Source of the DNA: Phil1 sp964612925
GTDB taxonomy: Bacteria > Bacillota > Clostridia > Christensenellales > CAG-138
NCBI GenBank assembly: GCA_964612925.1
Contig: CAZTFU010000012.1
Coordinates: 1 to 50,020 of the forward strand
Reading direction: 5' to 3'
Length of the DNA stretch: 50,020 bases
The notes beneath the pieces were generated by a model. That model did not search any database. It was not told the origin of the DNA and was given only the letters and a program-made list of their open reading frames with translations. How positions within the stretch are numbered: position 1 is the stretch's first letter; the number at the start of each line of letters is the position of its first letter. A program made the translations under genes and the position numbers. This document shows positions 43,291 to 50,020 of the stretch, piece by piece.

Positions 43291-43641
43291 TTAAAACTGC
43301 GCCGCGGCATCATCCCAAAGCTTGCCTTCACAAAGGGCCTTGCCCACCGCAATGTAGTCCATGTTCTTGGCCTTTGCAAGCCTATATACAACATTGCCCG
43401 CGCCGTGACCGAGCAGGTCGCGTTCCATACAGCCGTCCGTAATGGCCTTGGCCTCTATTGAAGAAAAGCCCATTCTCAGCAGCACACTACGCTCAATTGC
43501 GGGTGTGGTATTCTCGTAACCGAGCTTGAGCAGCGGGTCAACAATCTGTTCTGCAAGCTGCCAAAACCTTTCTTCCAGTTCCTTATCGCTCAAATTCGCA
43601 ACGCTTTCGCGGCGGAGCAGATAATCGTCATCTCTTTTCAT
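43291..43641 (-). CDS. oraS: D-ornithine 4,5-aminomutase small subunit
   Basis: A 116-residue alpha-helical protein, the small subunit of OraSE. Typical features are the start KRDDDYLLRRESVANLSDKE and the central LRMGFSSIEAKAITDGCMER; length matches the family (about 120). A ribosome site (GGAGGAATAAAG) precedes the start. Immediately followed by oraE. Confidence 0.93.
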   Translation of the reverse strand: MKRDDDYLLRRESVANLSDKELEERFWQLAEQIVDPLLKLGYENTTPAIERSVLLRMGFSSIEAKAITDGCMERDLLGHGAGNVVYRLAKAKNMDYIAVGKALCEGKLWDDAAAQF

Positions 43642-43667
43642 TCTTTATTCCTCCGATGGCTGTTGAA

Positions 43668-45071
43668 TTATTTGCCGAGCTCTTCTATTACTTTGCGCAC
43701 ATAGGCTTCATCCTGCCGGACCTCGTCCGCAAGGAAGGCTATATCTTCGGCGGTGGGGGCATGGTCAACGCTTGCAACGGCATTCTTTATAAGGGAATGG
43801 CGCATGTTGTCAATGTTGAAATCGCGTGCCTTTATAAGTGAAGGATGTGCCGGCAGTATTATGCTCTGACCGGGAACCTCTTCCGCCGGGTCGCCAAAGT
43901 GAATGTCTATGCCGTTCTTGCGGGCAAAAGCAAGCTGCGGATTGATGTGCTTACCTGCGCCGGTGTATTCGGTCTCCTGCACGACAATGCACTGATCCTC
44001 ATCCATTTCCTGCGCTATGCTGAATGCCGCCGCAAGAGAGGTGTCGCCCGCGGGGCCGCGTTCAAGTCCTTCAAGGGAAGCAAGCATTTCCGTCATGTAG
44101 AAAACTTCGCCCTGTGCAACGGTAACATAGCGTTCCATGTACCTGAGCGGCCTTGCGGCACTGCGAGGCACGTCGCTCCTGTCGGGCCAAGTGGAGAAGG
44201 GTACGCCGAATCCCGTGTGACCCGTTGTGAATGACTTTTTATTGAACTGCGTATCGCTTGCCATGTGCAGACCCCTAAGGTTAACGCTTGCCGCTATGAC
44301 CTTGGCGTTGCAGCCCGCCTTTCTGAGACCGCGTGCGGTACCCGTCAGGTTGCCGCCGCCCGCATTGGTGCAGACCACGGCATCGGGATCCTTGCCGAAG
44401 CGCGCACGGAACTGTTCCGCAATTTCGTAGCCGAGCGTTTCAACGCCTATTATGCCGTAAGGTGTGTAGAGCGATGCATTGAAATAGCCTGTATCCTCAA
44501 GCATTCTCAGTGTTTCATAGAACAGCTCGGGTCCTACGGAAAGCTGAACGACTTCAGCACCGAATGCCTCGCACTTTCTGGCCTTTTCGATTATTTCGGG
44601 CTGGCCTATGTACTTTGAATCGTAGCACTCCTGAACTATTATGCACTTCAGTCCCGCCATTGCGCATATGCTTGCAACGGCCGCACCGTAATTGCCGCTT
44701 GTTGCGGCTATCGCGCCCTTGTAGCCCATTTCCTTGGCCTTGTATATGCTGGTTGCGGCACGGCGAACCTTAAAGCTACCGCTTGGGTTGCTCGCTTCAT
44801 CCTTTATGAATATGCGCGCACCCTTGCCCTTGGGTGCCATTTTGCGTGCAAGTGCCGTTATGTTTTTAAGCTCTATAAGCGGGGTGTGGCCGATGGAAAA
44901 CCCTTCCTGTATGCGGCGCACTTCGTTTATGTCCAGACCCGTGGCGGCCATCATGCCCTCGTAATCGAATGCTATAGAGCCGGATTCAAAGCTTGAATAA
45001 TCCATGCCCACGGCTGCCTTTATAATATCCGCTTTGCGGCTCATTACCGCATCGTAACTAACGTCTTTCAT
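43668..45071 (-). CDS. ortB: 2-amino-4-oxopentanoate thiolase, PLP-binding beta subunit
   Basis: A 467-residue PLP protein of the threonine-synthase/tryptophan-synthase-beta fold. The PLP lysine is Lys101 in NPSGSFKVRRA, and the phosphate loop is the glycine-rich NAGGGNLTG near 216-224. With OrtA it splits 2-amino-4-oxopentanoate with CoA into acetyl-CoA and D-alanine, the third step of ornithine fermentation. The start overlaps the ortA stop by ATGA and has GGAGGTAAGG just upstream. Confidence 0.94.
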   Translation of the reverse strand: MKDVSYDAVMSRKADIIKAAVGMDYSSFESGSIAFDYEGMMAATGLDINEVRRIQEGFSIGHTPLIELKNITALARKMAPKGKGARIFIKDEASNPSGSFKVRRAATSIYKAKEMGYKGAIAATSGNYGAAVASICAMAGLKCIIVQECYDSKYIGQPEIIEKARKCEAFGAEVVQLSVGPELFYETLRMLEDTGYFNASLYTPYGIIGVETLGYEIAEQFRARFGKDPDAVVCTNAGGGNLTGTARGLRKAGCNAKVIAASVNLRGLHMASDTQFNKKSFTTGHTGFGVPFSTWPDRSDVPRSAARPLRYMERYVTVAQGEVFYMTEMLASLEGLERGPAGDTSLAAAFSIAQEMDEDQCIVVQETEYTGAGKHINPQLAFARKNGIDIHFGDPAEEVPGQSIILPAHPSLIKARDFNIDNMRHSLIKNAVASVDHAPTAEDIAFLADEVRQDEAYVRKVIEELGK

Positions 45072-45370
45072 TCGTCCTTACCTCCGAAAAGGATACCGCG
45101 CACGGTGTCCCCAATTTCAAGCAGTTCCGGCACAAATTCGCCGTAATCGTGGTTGTAGCGCGGGGCTTCTTCAATAAGCTTGCCCTTCACATGCCTACCG
45201 GTGCGGGTTATTACTTCAACCTCGTCACCTATTTCGGCATCTGCGGTAAGGTGCCCCTTCACCCACATTTCAAGCGGTACGCCATGCGTATCCTCGGGAA
45301 CCTGCGGCGCGCGCTGCTGCGGGGTAAGAATTATATTGTGGGTCAGTACCCAGTCGCCTTTTTTTGCCAT
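45068..45370 (-). CDS. ortA: 2-amino-4-oxopentanoate thiolase, alpha subunit
   Basis: A 100-residue subunit partner of OrtB. The sequence MAKKGDWVLTHNIILTPQQR and the strand-rich middle (EVEVITRTGRHVKGKLIEE) match the OrtA family. The start is ATG at 45368-45370 because GGAGG lies eight bases upstream; a longer frame has no site. Confidence 0.93.
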   Translation of the reverse strand: MAKKGDWVLTHNIILTPQQRAPQVPEDTHGVPLEMWVKGHLTADAEIGDEVEVITRTGRHVKGKLIEEAPRYNHDYGEFVPELLEIGDTVRGILFGGKDE

Positions 45371-45397
45371 TTTTATCGCCTCCAAGCGTATATTAGC

Positions 45398-46444
45398 TTA
45401 TTTTTCGATCATGTCGCGCATGTCGCCCATTATTGCGCGGGGAACGGGCAAGTCAAGCATGGTCTTGAGACCGGGCCTTGCATTTATAACATGGGGGATC
45501 ATGTTGACCATCATTGCTATGGTGCCAATGCCGCCGTCAACCTCGGGATTGATGGCCATGCTTACATTGGGGGTGCCCTTGAGCACTATGTAGTCGCCTG
45601 TGTGGGTGCCTTCCATTTCGGGCTCTATTTGCTGAGGATGTATCATATCTATTTTCAGTTCGCCGTTTACATAGCCCTGACCCGTCATGTTTACGCCCGC
45701 GACATCGCCCGCCTTTGCAAAGCCGTAGGGGGATTTGCGGTCAACGGTTGTGACTATGGGCTTCATCTGCTGTTCGAACTTGTCAACCTTCCAACCGAGT
45801 GCTTCGGCAATCATGCCCACGGATTCGGCAAAGCCGACGTGACCCGCAAGGCTACCGTCCTCAACGCCCTGTTCAAATGCCTTCACGCTAAGACCTACAC
45901 CCTGTTCCTCCATAACGGCGGGACCGAACGGGGACAGACTGTTCACGCGGCGGCACTGTACGCTTTCAACATCGGTCATGCAACCTGAAAGGCAAACCGC
46001 AAGCACGTCCATCATAAGGCCGGGATTTATGCCCGTGCCGAGTATGGATACGCCGTTCTTCTTTGCAAGGGCATCCATTTCGGCGGCAAGCTCGGGCTGA
46101 TTGGCCTTGGGATAGCTCATTTCCTCGGCCGTGCAGATAACGTTTATGCCGTTTTCCACAACAAGCTTTATCTTGGGGAATACCTTTTTGGTGAACGAAT
46201 CCGTTGCTATAACGCAAATGTCCGCCGCACCGCGAGATGCGACCTTTTGAATGTCGTCACACACCTTCACGTCCGCCCTGTCGCCGCGTTCCACGCCAAG
46301 CAACTCGTATATGCTGTGGCCCACACGCTGCGGATGAATGTCGCACACGCCAGTGATATCAACGCCCTTTTTGCCGAGCAGTACCTTTGCAATGCCGCTG
46401 CCCATAGCACCGAAGCCCCATACGGCTACTCTGATGTTTTCCAT
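45398..46444 (-). CDS. ord: 2,4-diaminopentanoate dehydrogenase
   Basis: A 348-residue NAD(P)-dependent enzyme that deaminates 2,4-diaminopentanoate to 2-amino-4-oxopentanoate. The Rossmann motif GFGAMG is at residues 10-15, and the fold is that of the DapB/homoserine dehydrogenase group. The segment GTGINPGLMMDVLA (about 136-149) is typical. It is the first gene of the ornithine operon, 27 bases before ortA. Its start is preceded by GGAGG and by a palindrome at the promoter. Confidence 0.94.
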   Translation of the reverse strand: MENIRVAVWGFGAMGSGIAKVLLGKKGVDITGVCDIHPQRVGHSIYELLGVERGDRADVKVCDDIQKVASRGAADICVIATDSFTKKVFPKIKLVVENGINVICTAEEMSYPKANQPELAAEMDALAKKNGVSILGTGINPGLMMDVLAVCLSGCMTDVESVQCRRVNSLSPFGPAVMEEQGVGLSVKAFEQGVEDGSLAGHVGFAESVGMIAEALGWKVDKFEQQMKPIVTTVDRKSPYGFAKAGDVAGVNMTGQGYVNGELKIDMIHPQQIEPEMEGTHTGDYIVLKGTPNVSMAINPEVDGGIGTIAMMVNMIPHVINARPGLKTMLDLPVPRAIMGDMRDMIEK

Positions 46445-46477
46445 AAAAGATATGTCCTCCGAATTTTAGAATTAAGC

Positions 46478-46505
46478 ATGTATCCAAGGATACATCATTA
46501 TTATA
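46478..46505 (-). promoter_or_regulatory. Extended -10 promoter and palindromic operator of the ornithine operon
   Basis: On the minus strand TGGTATAAT gives an extended -10 box (TATAAT at 46505-46500), without a good -35. ATGTATCC (46478-46485) and GGATACAT (46488-46495) form a perfect 16-base palindrome with a 2-base centre around the predicted start near 46493. A weak -35 plus this operator suggests regulated expression. Confidence 0.55.
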
Positions 46506-46535
46506 CCACCGCATTTATAAATGGCGTGGGACAGG

Positions 46536-46624
46536 GGTCAAACTCTTTTTTGTAATTTTTGACCACCTTTTTCGGCGGCCATTGCGTTTTTTATGCGCCG
46601 AAATATTCGGCATTTTGCGGCGCA
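46536..46624. repeat. Hairpin-rich intergenic stretch between ord and araC-type gene
   Basis: GGTCAAA (46536-46542) pairs with TTTGACC (46558-46564). Further on, GCCGAA/TTCGGC (46597-46602 with 46606-46611) and TGCGCCG/CGGCGCA (46594-46600 with 46618-46624) are overlapping alternative stems. The 364-base spacer holds no other gene that I can support. Confidence 0.4.
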
Positions 46625-46715
46625 AAGCCGCACAAAGGCGCCGCCTTATGCAAAAACGGACATTGAAACACGCTGAATATATACAATAAAAACAAATAAA
46701 TTTGTCCCTTACGTA

Positions 46716-46744
46716 TTGAAAAAGGTTTATATTTGGACTAAAAT
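46716..46744 (+). promoter_or_regulatory. Sigma-A promoter of the araC-type regulator
   Basis: TTGAAA (46716-46721) and TAAAAT (46739-46744) are separated by 17 bases; the predicted start is near 46751, with a leader of about 58 bases. Confidence 0.65.
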
Positions 46745-46808
46745 TATTTATATAGCACACGGCATATGTGCGCATTGCAAATTTCACCCGAACGGAGGGT
46801 ACAATACC

Positions 46809-48047
46809 ATGCCCGATATTATTCAGATTCAATCAATGGCCCGTTCACGGCTGGATCAAAGCAAGCTTGCAAGCTTTGATCAAGAGGTGATCGAATCCCC
46901 CACGAAGCCGCTCATTCATCAGGAGGCGCGCTTTCTGCTCGTGCGCAAGGGCAGTGGCGATATGACCATACAATCGCGCAGCTATCATTTACAGCCGGGC
47001 ACGCTTGTTGCGGTACTGCCGTGGCAGATAACCACCATAACATCCGTTGAAGAGCCTCTTCAATATTATCTTCTCGTATATCATTTGGACACGCTGAACC
47101 GCGTTATGAAGGCGTTTTATGAGCCCGGCGGCCTAAGCGCCGCATGGATGAGGGATGTTGATGCAACGCCCGTCATAACACCCGACAAGCGAATGACCAC
47201 CCAGATAGAAAGGCTTTTCCTTGCACTGAGGGATGAACTCGGCATGGAATCCACCCTTGCCGCGCCCGCAAAGCCGCTTGGCAGTATATTCGTAATGAAT
47301 AAGCTTGTTGAGCTTGTTGTGCTGTTTGAACGGTGCAGTGCGTATACGGGGTCGGTCGGGCACATGGAACAACAAGACGTGCCCGACAGGAGCGAAATAC
47401 TGCGTTACATGTACGCCCACTGCAATTCAAAGCTTACATTGGCAATGCTTTCCCGCGTGTTTTATATGAGCGAAAGCAGCATAAGCGCGTATATAACGGG
47501 CATAACGGGGCTTAGCTTTGTTGATTTGAGGAACGAAATGCGCATAGGCAAAACGGCGAATTATCTGCTTTATACGGATTTTACCGTGGAGGAGCTTGCG
47601 GAAATACTCGGCTATGTGGATTCTTCACACATATCAAAGGTATTTTCTGCCCGCGTTGGCATGAAGATAAACGAATACCGCAAAACGTATGCCCGCGTAA
47701 GCGAAATATGCAAGGTGGAGGACAGCCGCCGTGCATATGAAATCGTGCGCTACATATACCGCTATTATAATGAAGACCTTACGCCGCACGACACGGCCGC
47801 ACGCTTCGGCATGAGCGTGCAGGAGCTGAACCGCATATTGATGTATCAGCTTGAAAGAAATTTTGAAGAGTATCTCAACTTTGTGCGCGTAAACCGCGCC
47901 TGTGAGCTGCTGACGAACACCAAGCGCAGTATAATGGATATTGCGCTTGAAGTAGGTTACAACAACGCAAAAACTCTCACCCGCAACTTTGTAAAGTTCA
48001 AGCTTATGACGCCGCAGACCTTCCGCAATGCCGCGGGTGCGCGGTAA
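46809..48047 (+). CDS. AraC-family regulator with two AraC-type DNA-binding regions
   Basis: A 412-residue transcription factor. Residues about 30-115 form a cupin-like sensor (ARFLLVRKGSGDM, then LQPGTLVAVLPWQ). Residues about 205-300 form an AraC HTH pair (LTLAMLSRVFYMSESSISAY and TVEELAEILGYVDSSHISKV). Residues about 315-410 form a second AraC-like pair (LTPHDTAARFGMSVQELNRI and SIMDIALEVGYNNAKTLTRN). Two such regions in one chain are unusual. The start at 46809 has GGAGGG nine bases upstream. It diverges from ord, so it is the likely regulator of ornithine fermentation and may bind the palindrome there. Confidence 0.88.
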   Translation: MPDIIQIQSMARSRLDQSKLASFDQEVIESPTKPLIHQEARFLLVRKGSGDMTIQSRSYHLQPGTLVAVLPWQITTITSVEEPLQYYLLVYHLDTLNRVMKAFYEPGGLSAAWMRDVDATPVITPDKRMTTQIERLFLALRDELGMESTLAAPAKPLGSIFVMNKLVELVVLFERCSAYTGSVGHMEQQDVPDRSEILRYMYAHCNSKLTLAMLSRVFYMSESSISAYITGITGLSFVDLRNEMRIGKTANYLLYTDFTVEELAEILGYVDSSHISKVFSARVGMKINEYRKTYARVSEICKVEDSRRAYEIVRYIYRYYNEDLTPHDTAARFGMSVQELNRILMYQLERNFEEYLNFVRVNRACELLTNTKRSIMDIALEVGYNNAKTLTRNFVKFKLMTPQTFRNAAGAR

Positions 48048-48235
48048 CGAAAGGCCGAACCCCTCATCGCAACTCCGTTTCCCCGTTTTTCGGCAAAACG
48101 CGGCACAAGACGTGTCCAAGATGTGCCAAATTCAATGCCGAGGATGGTGCGAAGGAATAGGACGATTATCATGTTGCGTCCGTTTTTGAAAAGAAGTATC
48201 ATTATCAATATACCGCAAACGGAGGGCCATACTTT

Positions 48236-48805
48236 ATGCAAAGACGGATTATATTCATTATCATAATATGCCTTACAACAATCATGTTCTCTTCCTGCAA
48301 GGTGCAATACGATACTGCCGAACGCATTGACGAGGGTGCTCCCGCGTCCGTGGAAACACAGATCACATTGGCAAATTGGCAGGAATTTTTTGAGCTGAAA
48401 GAAGCCGCACGTTGGGATGAAAACGCATTTGGCGAAGCAGAAACCCTGCGTGTTGTATACTATTTGGTACTAAGAGATGAATATAAGGACAGGATAGACA
48501 AAAGCAACGAAGCTGCCATTGCCTTTGAATTTGAGTATGATCGGATCCTTACGGACATTACCGTTGACCATGAGAAAAGGGAATACAGTTATACGGATAC
48601 CGTGTACGAGGACAGTCAAGGGCATGAAAACAGCTCCTTGGCTATATATTCATGGATGCTTGCAGACAGCGGCTTTTTCGAGATCTGCTCGTGCGCCGAA
48701 GGTTACTATATCATCGATGGCACAATGGTTCCCAACTGCTACAGGTTTTTCAACGTGGATGTAACACAGGCAGAAGGAAGCATCCGTCTGCTTGAGGATG
48801 ATTAA
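48236..48805 (+). CDS. Hypothetical lipoprotein
   Basis: A 189-residue secreted protein. The signal peptide IIFIIIICLTTIMF ends in the lipobox FSSC (Cys21). The mature part has no motif that I know; it contains strands with Glu/Asp and aromatic residues (YYLVLRDEYK) and a late Cys pair (EICSCAEGYY). GGAGGG is nine bases before ATG. No clear operon partner. Confidence 0.75.
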   Translation: MQRRIIFIIIICLTTIMFSSCKVQYDTAERIDEGAPASVETQITLANWQEFFELKEAARWDENAFGEAETLRVVYYLVLRDEYKDRIDKSNEAAIAFEFEYDRILTDITVDHEKREYSYTDTVYEDSQGHENSSLAIYSWMLADSGFFEICSCAEGYYIIDGTMVPNCYRFFNVDVTQAEGSIRLLEDD

Positions 48806-48858
48806 GTTTTCTTCAACTCAACACAAAAGTGCAGCCGTGTTGTTCGGTTTGTTCTGCA

Positions 48859-48876
48859 GCTTTATTATAATAAAGC
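48859..48876. promoter_or_regulatory. Perfect 18-bp palindrome over a -10-like box
   Basis: GCTTTATTA (48859-48867) is followed by its exact reverse complement TAATAAAGC (48868-48876). TATAAT (48866-48871) lies in its centre, 32 bases before the next start codon. It may be an operator that controls the gene at 48903. Confidence 0.45.
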
Positions 48877-48902
48877 CATAAAACAAAGGAGGCAGAAAAC
48901 CA

Positions 48903-49262
48903 ATGAACACCGATAAACTGTACGCAGAGCAAATTGCAAATGAATATGCGCCGAAGGATACCTCAAAGGTAGTGGCGCTGAGGAAGCTTGACGCAAAGGC
49001 AAAGCTGCCCGCAAATATTTTTGCATATACCTTTGGCATTTTTGCCGCGCTGATGTTTGGCGTGGGCATGTGCCTTTCCATGAAGGTGATTGGCAACGGC
49101 AGCACCGCCATGAGTATACTTGGCATAATAGTCGGTATAATAGGGATGTTGGGCGTGGGCATCAACTATCCCATATACAAAAAACTGCTTGAACGCGGCA
49201 AGCGGAAATATGCTTATGAAATAATTGAGCTTGCAAAGGAAATAAGCGAAAAGGAAGATTGA
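48903..49262 (+). CDS. Small membrane protein with two helices
   Basis: A 119-residue protein with two membrane helices (IFAYTFGIFAALMFGVGMCL, about 39-58, and MSILGIIVGIIGMLGVGINY, about 70-89) and charged ends. It resembles dehydrogenase- or permease-associated small membrane proteins in shape only. AAAGGAGG precedes the start. Function unknown. Confidence 0.75.
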   Translation: MNTDKLYAEQIANEYAPKDTSKVVALRKLDAKAKLPANIFAYTFGIFAALMFGVGMCLSMKVIGNGSTAMSILGIIVGIIGMLGVGINYPIYKKLLERGKRKYAYEIIELAKEISEKED

Positions 49263-49389
49263 TTATAGCGGCACCGTTCAAGGCAAGGGCCATTCGGTTT
49301 GGACGGATTCGCCCCGCCTTGGGCGGTTTTATATGCATAACGATGATATTGATGATATGCGCTCTTCACCGCAAACGGGAGGTAGGGTT

Positions 49390-49971
49390 TTGAACAGATC
49401 CGAAAGCAAATATTTTGCCACCGCGGCACGCATGGACGAGGCTTTTTTGACTATACTCGCAAAAAAGGATCTCGCCTACATTACCGTTAAGGAGATATGT
49501 GCGGCGGCAAATGTAAACCGTTCCACATTTTATTTGCATTATGAAACCATTGCCGATTTGCTTAAAGAAAGCATTGCCTACATGAATAAGCAATTCTATG
49601 AGCATATGGGTAAAAGTGACATTGCTCCCGTCACCAATCTAAACGATTGCCCGCTTGACGAGCTTAACTTTATCACACCCGAGTACTTGATACCATATTT
49701 GGAATATGTCAAACAGCACAGGCGACTTTTTCGAGCGGCAACCGAAAAGGCGGATATCTTGGACGCGGACGAAACCTACGACCGCATGTTCCGCCGCGTG
49801 TTTGCGCCGATTTTGGCGCGGCACAACGTTCCCGAGGCGGGGCGTGCCTACATAATGACGTTCTACATCCGCGGCATAATGGCGGTAATAACAAGGTGGC
49901 TTGAAAACGACTGCGCCGATACCGTAGAATACATAGCTTCCATAATAGAAGGGTGTGTAAGACCCGCGTGA
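49390..49971 (+). CDS. TetR/AcrR-family transcription regulator
   Basis: A 193-residue regulator. The N-terminal HTH is seen as ITVKEICAAANVNRSTFYLHY (about residues 29-49), the family's hallmark, followed by a helical ligand-binding domain (about 70-190). I chose the TTG at 49390 as start because GGGAGG ends seven bases upstream. An in-frame ATG at 49333 adds 19 residues but lacks a good ribosome site. A further gene seems to start right after it. Confidence 0.85.
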   Translation: MNRSESKYFATAARMDEAFLTILAKKDLAYITVKEICAAANVNRSTFYLHYETIADLLKESIAYMNKQFYEHMGKSDIAPVTNLNDCPLDELNFITPEYLIPYLEYVKQHRRLFRAATEKADILDADETYDRMFRRVFAPILARHNVPEAGRAYIMTFYIRGIMAVITRWLENDCADTVEYIASIIEGCVRPA

Positions 49972-49982
49972 GGGGGAGTTAT

Positions 49983-50020
49983 ATGTTTTCTTTTGCGGTG
50001 TTGGCGGAGGAGATGAGCAT
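49983..50020 (+). CDS. Start of a further gene (cut by window end)
   Basis: ATG at 49983 follows GGGGGAG by a short spacing and opens MFSFAVLAEEM before the window ends. It may be a target of the preceding TetR regulator. Too short to identify. Confidence 0.3.
   Translation, partial: MFSFAVLAEEMS

Noticed and set aside
42256..43461. 401-codon plus-strand frame opposite oraE/oraS
   Set aside because: It is the antisense shadow of a strongly conserved mutase; codon bias of the real gene keeps the frame open.
48186..48214. TTGAAA-17-TATACC as promoter of the lipoprotein gene
   Set aside because: The predicted start would fall on the ribosome site itself, leaving almost no leader.
1..50020. 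CRISPR array or insertion sequence
   Set aside because: I saw no regularly spaced repeats and no transposase gene on either strand.

Overview
The window looks like a chromosome segment of an anaerobic low-GC Gram-positive (Clostridia-type) bacterium. This rests on the Firmicutes-style EF-Tu N-terminus, strong AGGAGG ribosome sites, sigma-A promoters of the TTGACA-17-TATAAT type, lipoproteins with short lipoboxes, and a complete Stickland-type ornithine fermentation operon. I cannot name a genus from the sequence alone.

Layout. Positions 1-13.4 kb are ordinary chromosome: tRNA-Gly followed by the start of tuf (minus strand), a FAD-dependent oxidoreductase, a CofE-like ligase, a polyamine ABC transporter operon (cupin-XRE regulator, potA, potB, potC, potD) continuing into a MATE exporter and an unknown gene, the potassium pair trkA-trkH, and tRNA-Ala(GGC). 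From just after tRNA-Ala to about 37.35 kb the codon use and base composition change and an accessory island begins. Its left part has a possible sigma-like gene and two NACHT-type STAND NTPases, the first interrupted at a T7 tract. Its right part (20.1-37.2 kb) is one long co-directional gene run built around a eukaryote-like ubiquitin-like conjugation module. From 37.5 to 46.4 kb on the minus strand lies the ornithine operon (ord, ortA, ortB, oraS, oraE, the reactivase-like gene, orr, argF) with a divergent AraC-type regulator carrying two AraC-type DNA-binding regions. The last 2 kb hold a lipoprotein, a small membrane protein and a TetR regulator.

The interesting system is the run at 20.1-37.2 kb. 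It encodes a SprT-like metalloprotease (with a decayed second copy), a YbjN-like chaperone-type protein, a ubiquitin-like protein (Ubl), a membrane-anchored zinc-ribbon protein, an E1-like adenylating enzyme, an E2-like conjugating enzyme, a JAMM deubiquitinase-like protease and a transglutaminase-like protein. It continues with an SPFH-domain protein with a zinc ribbon, a zinc-ribbon membrane protein, a second Ubl paralogous to the first and fused to another domain, a HerA-type ATPase, a candidate HNH/WHH-type nuclease, a 46-residue protein, a ClpP peptidase, an AAA-like protein with a degenerate P-loop, a soluble VirD4/TraG-like coupling ATPase with an L7/L12-like tail, and a membrane M50 protease.

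Ubl-E1-E2-JAMM modules are known in bacteria (for example the Bil systems, and the E1/E2-JAMM parts of some CBASS loci). I do not recognise the larger combination with ClpP, two pumping or coupling ATPases, SPFH and transglutaminase-like proteins and a toxin-like nuclease as a named system. My inference is a membrane-associated protein-tagging, unfolding and degradation or export machine used in defence or competition, sharing an island with a NACHT pair. No recombinase, relaxase or phage gene is visible, so the island has no evident mobility machinery inside this window.
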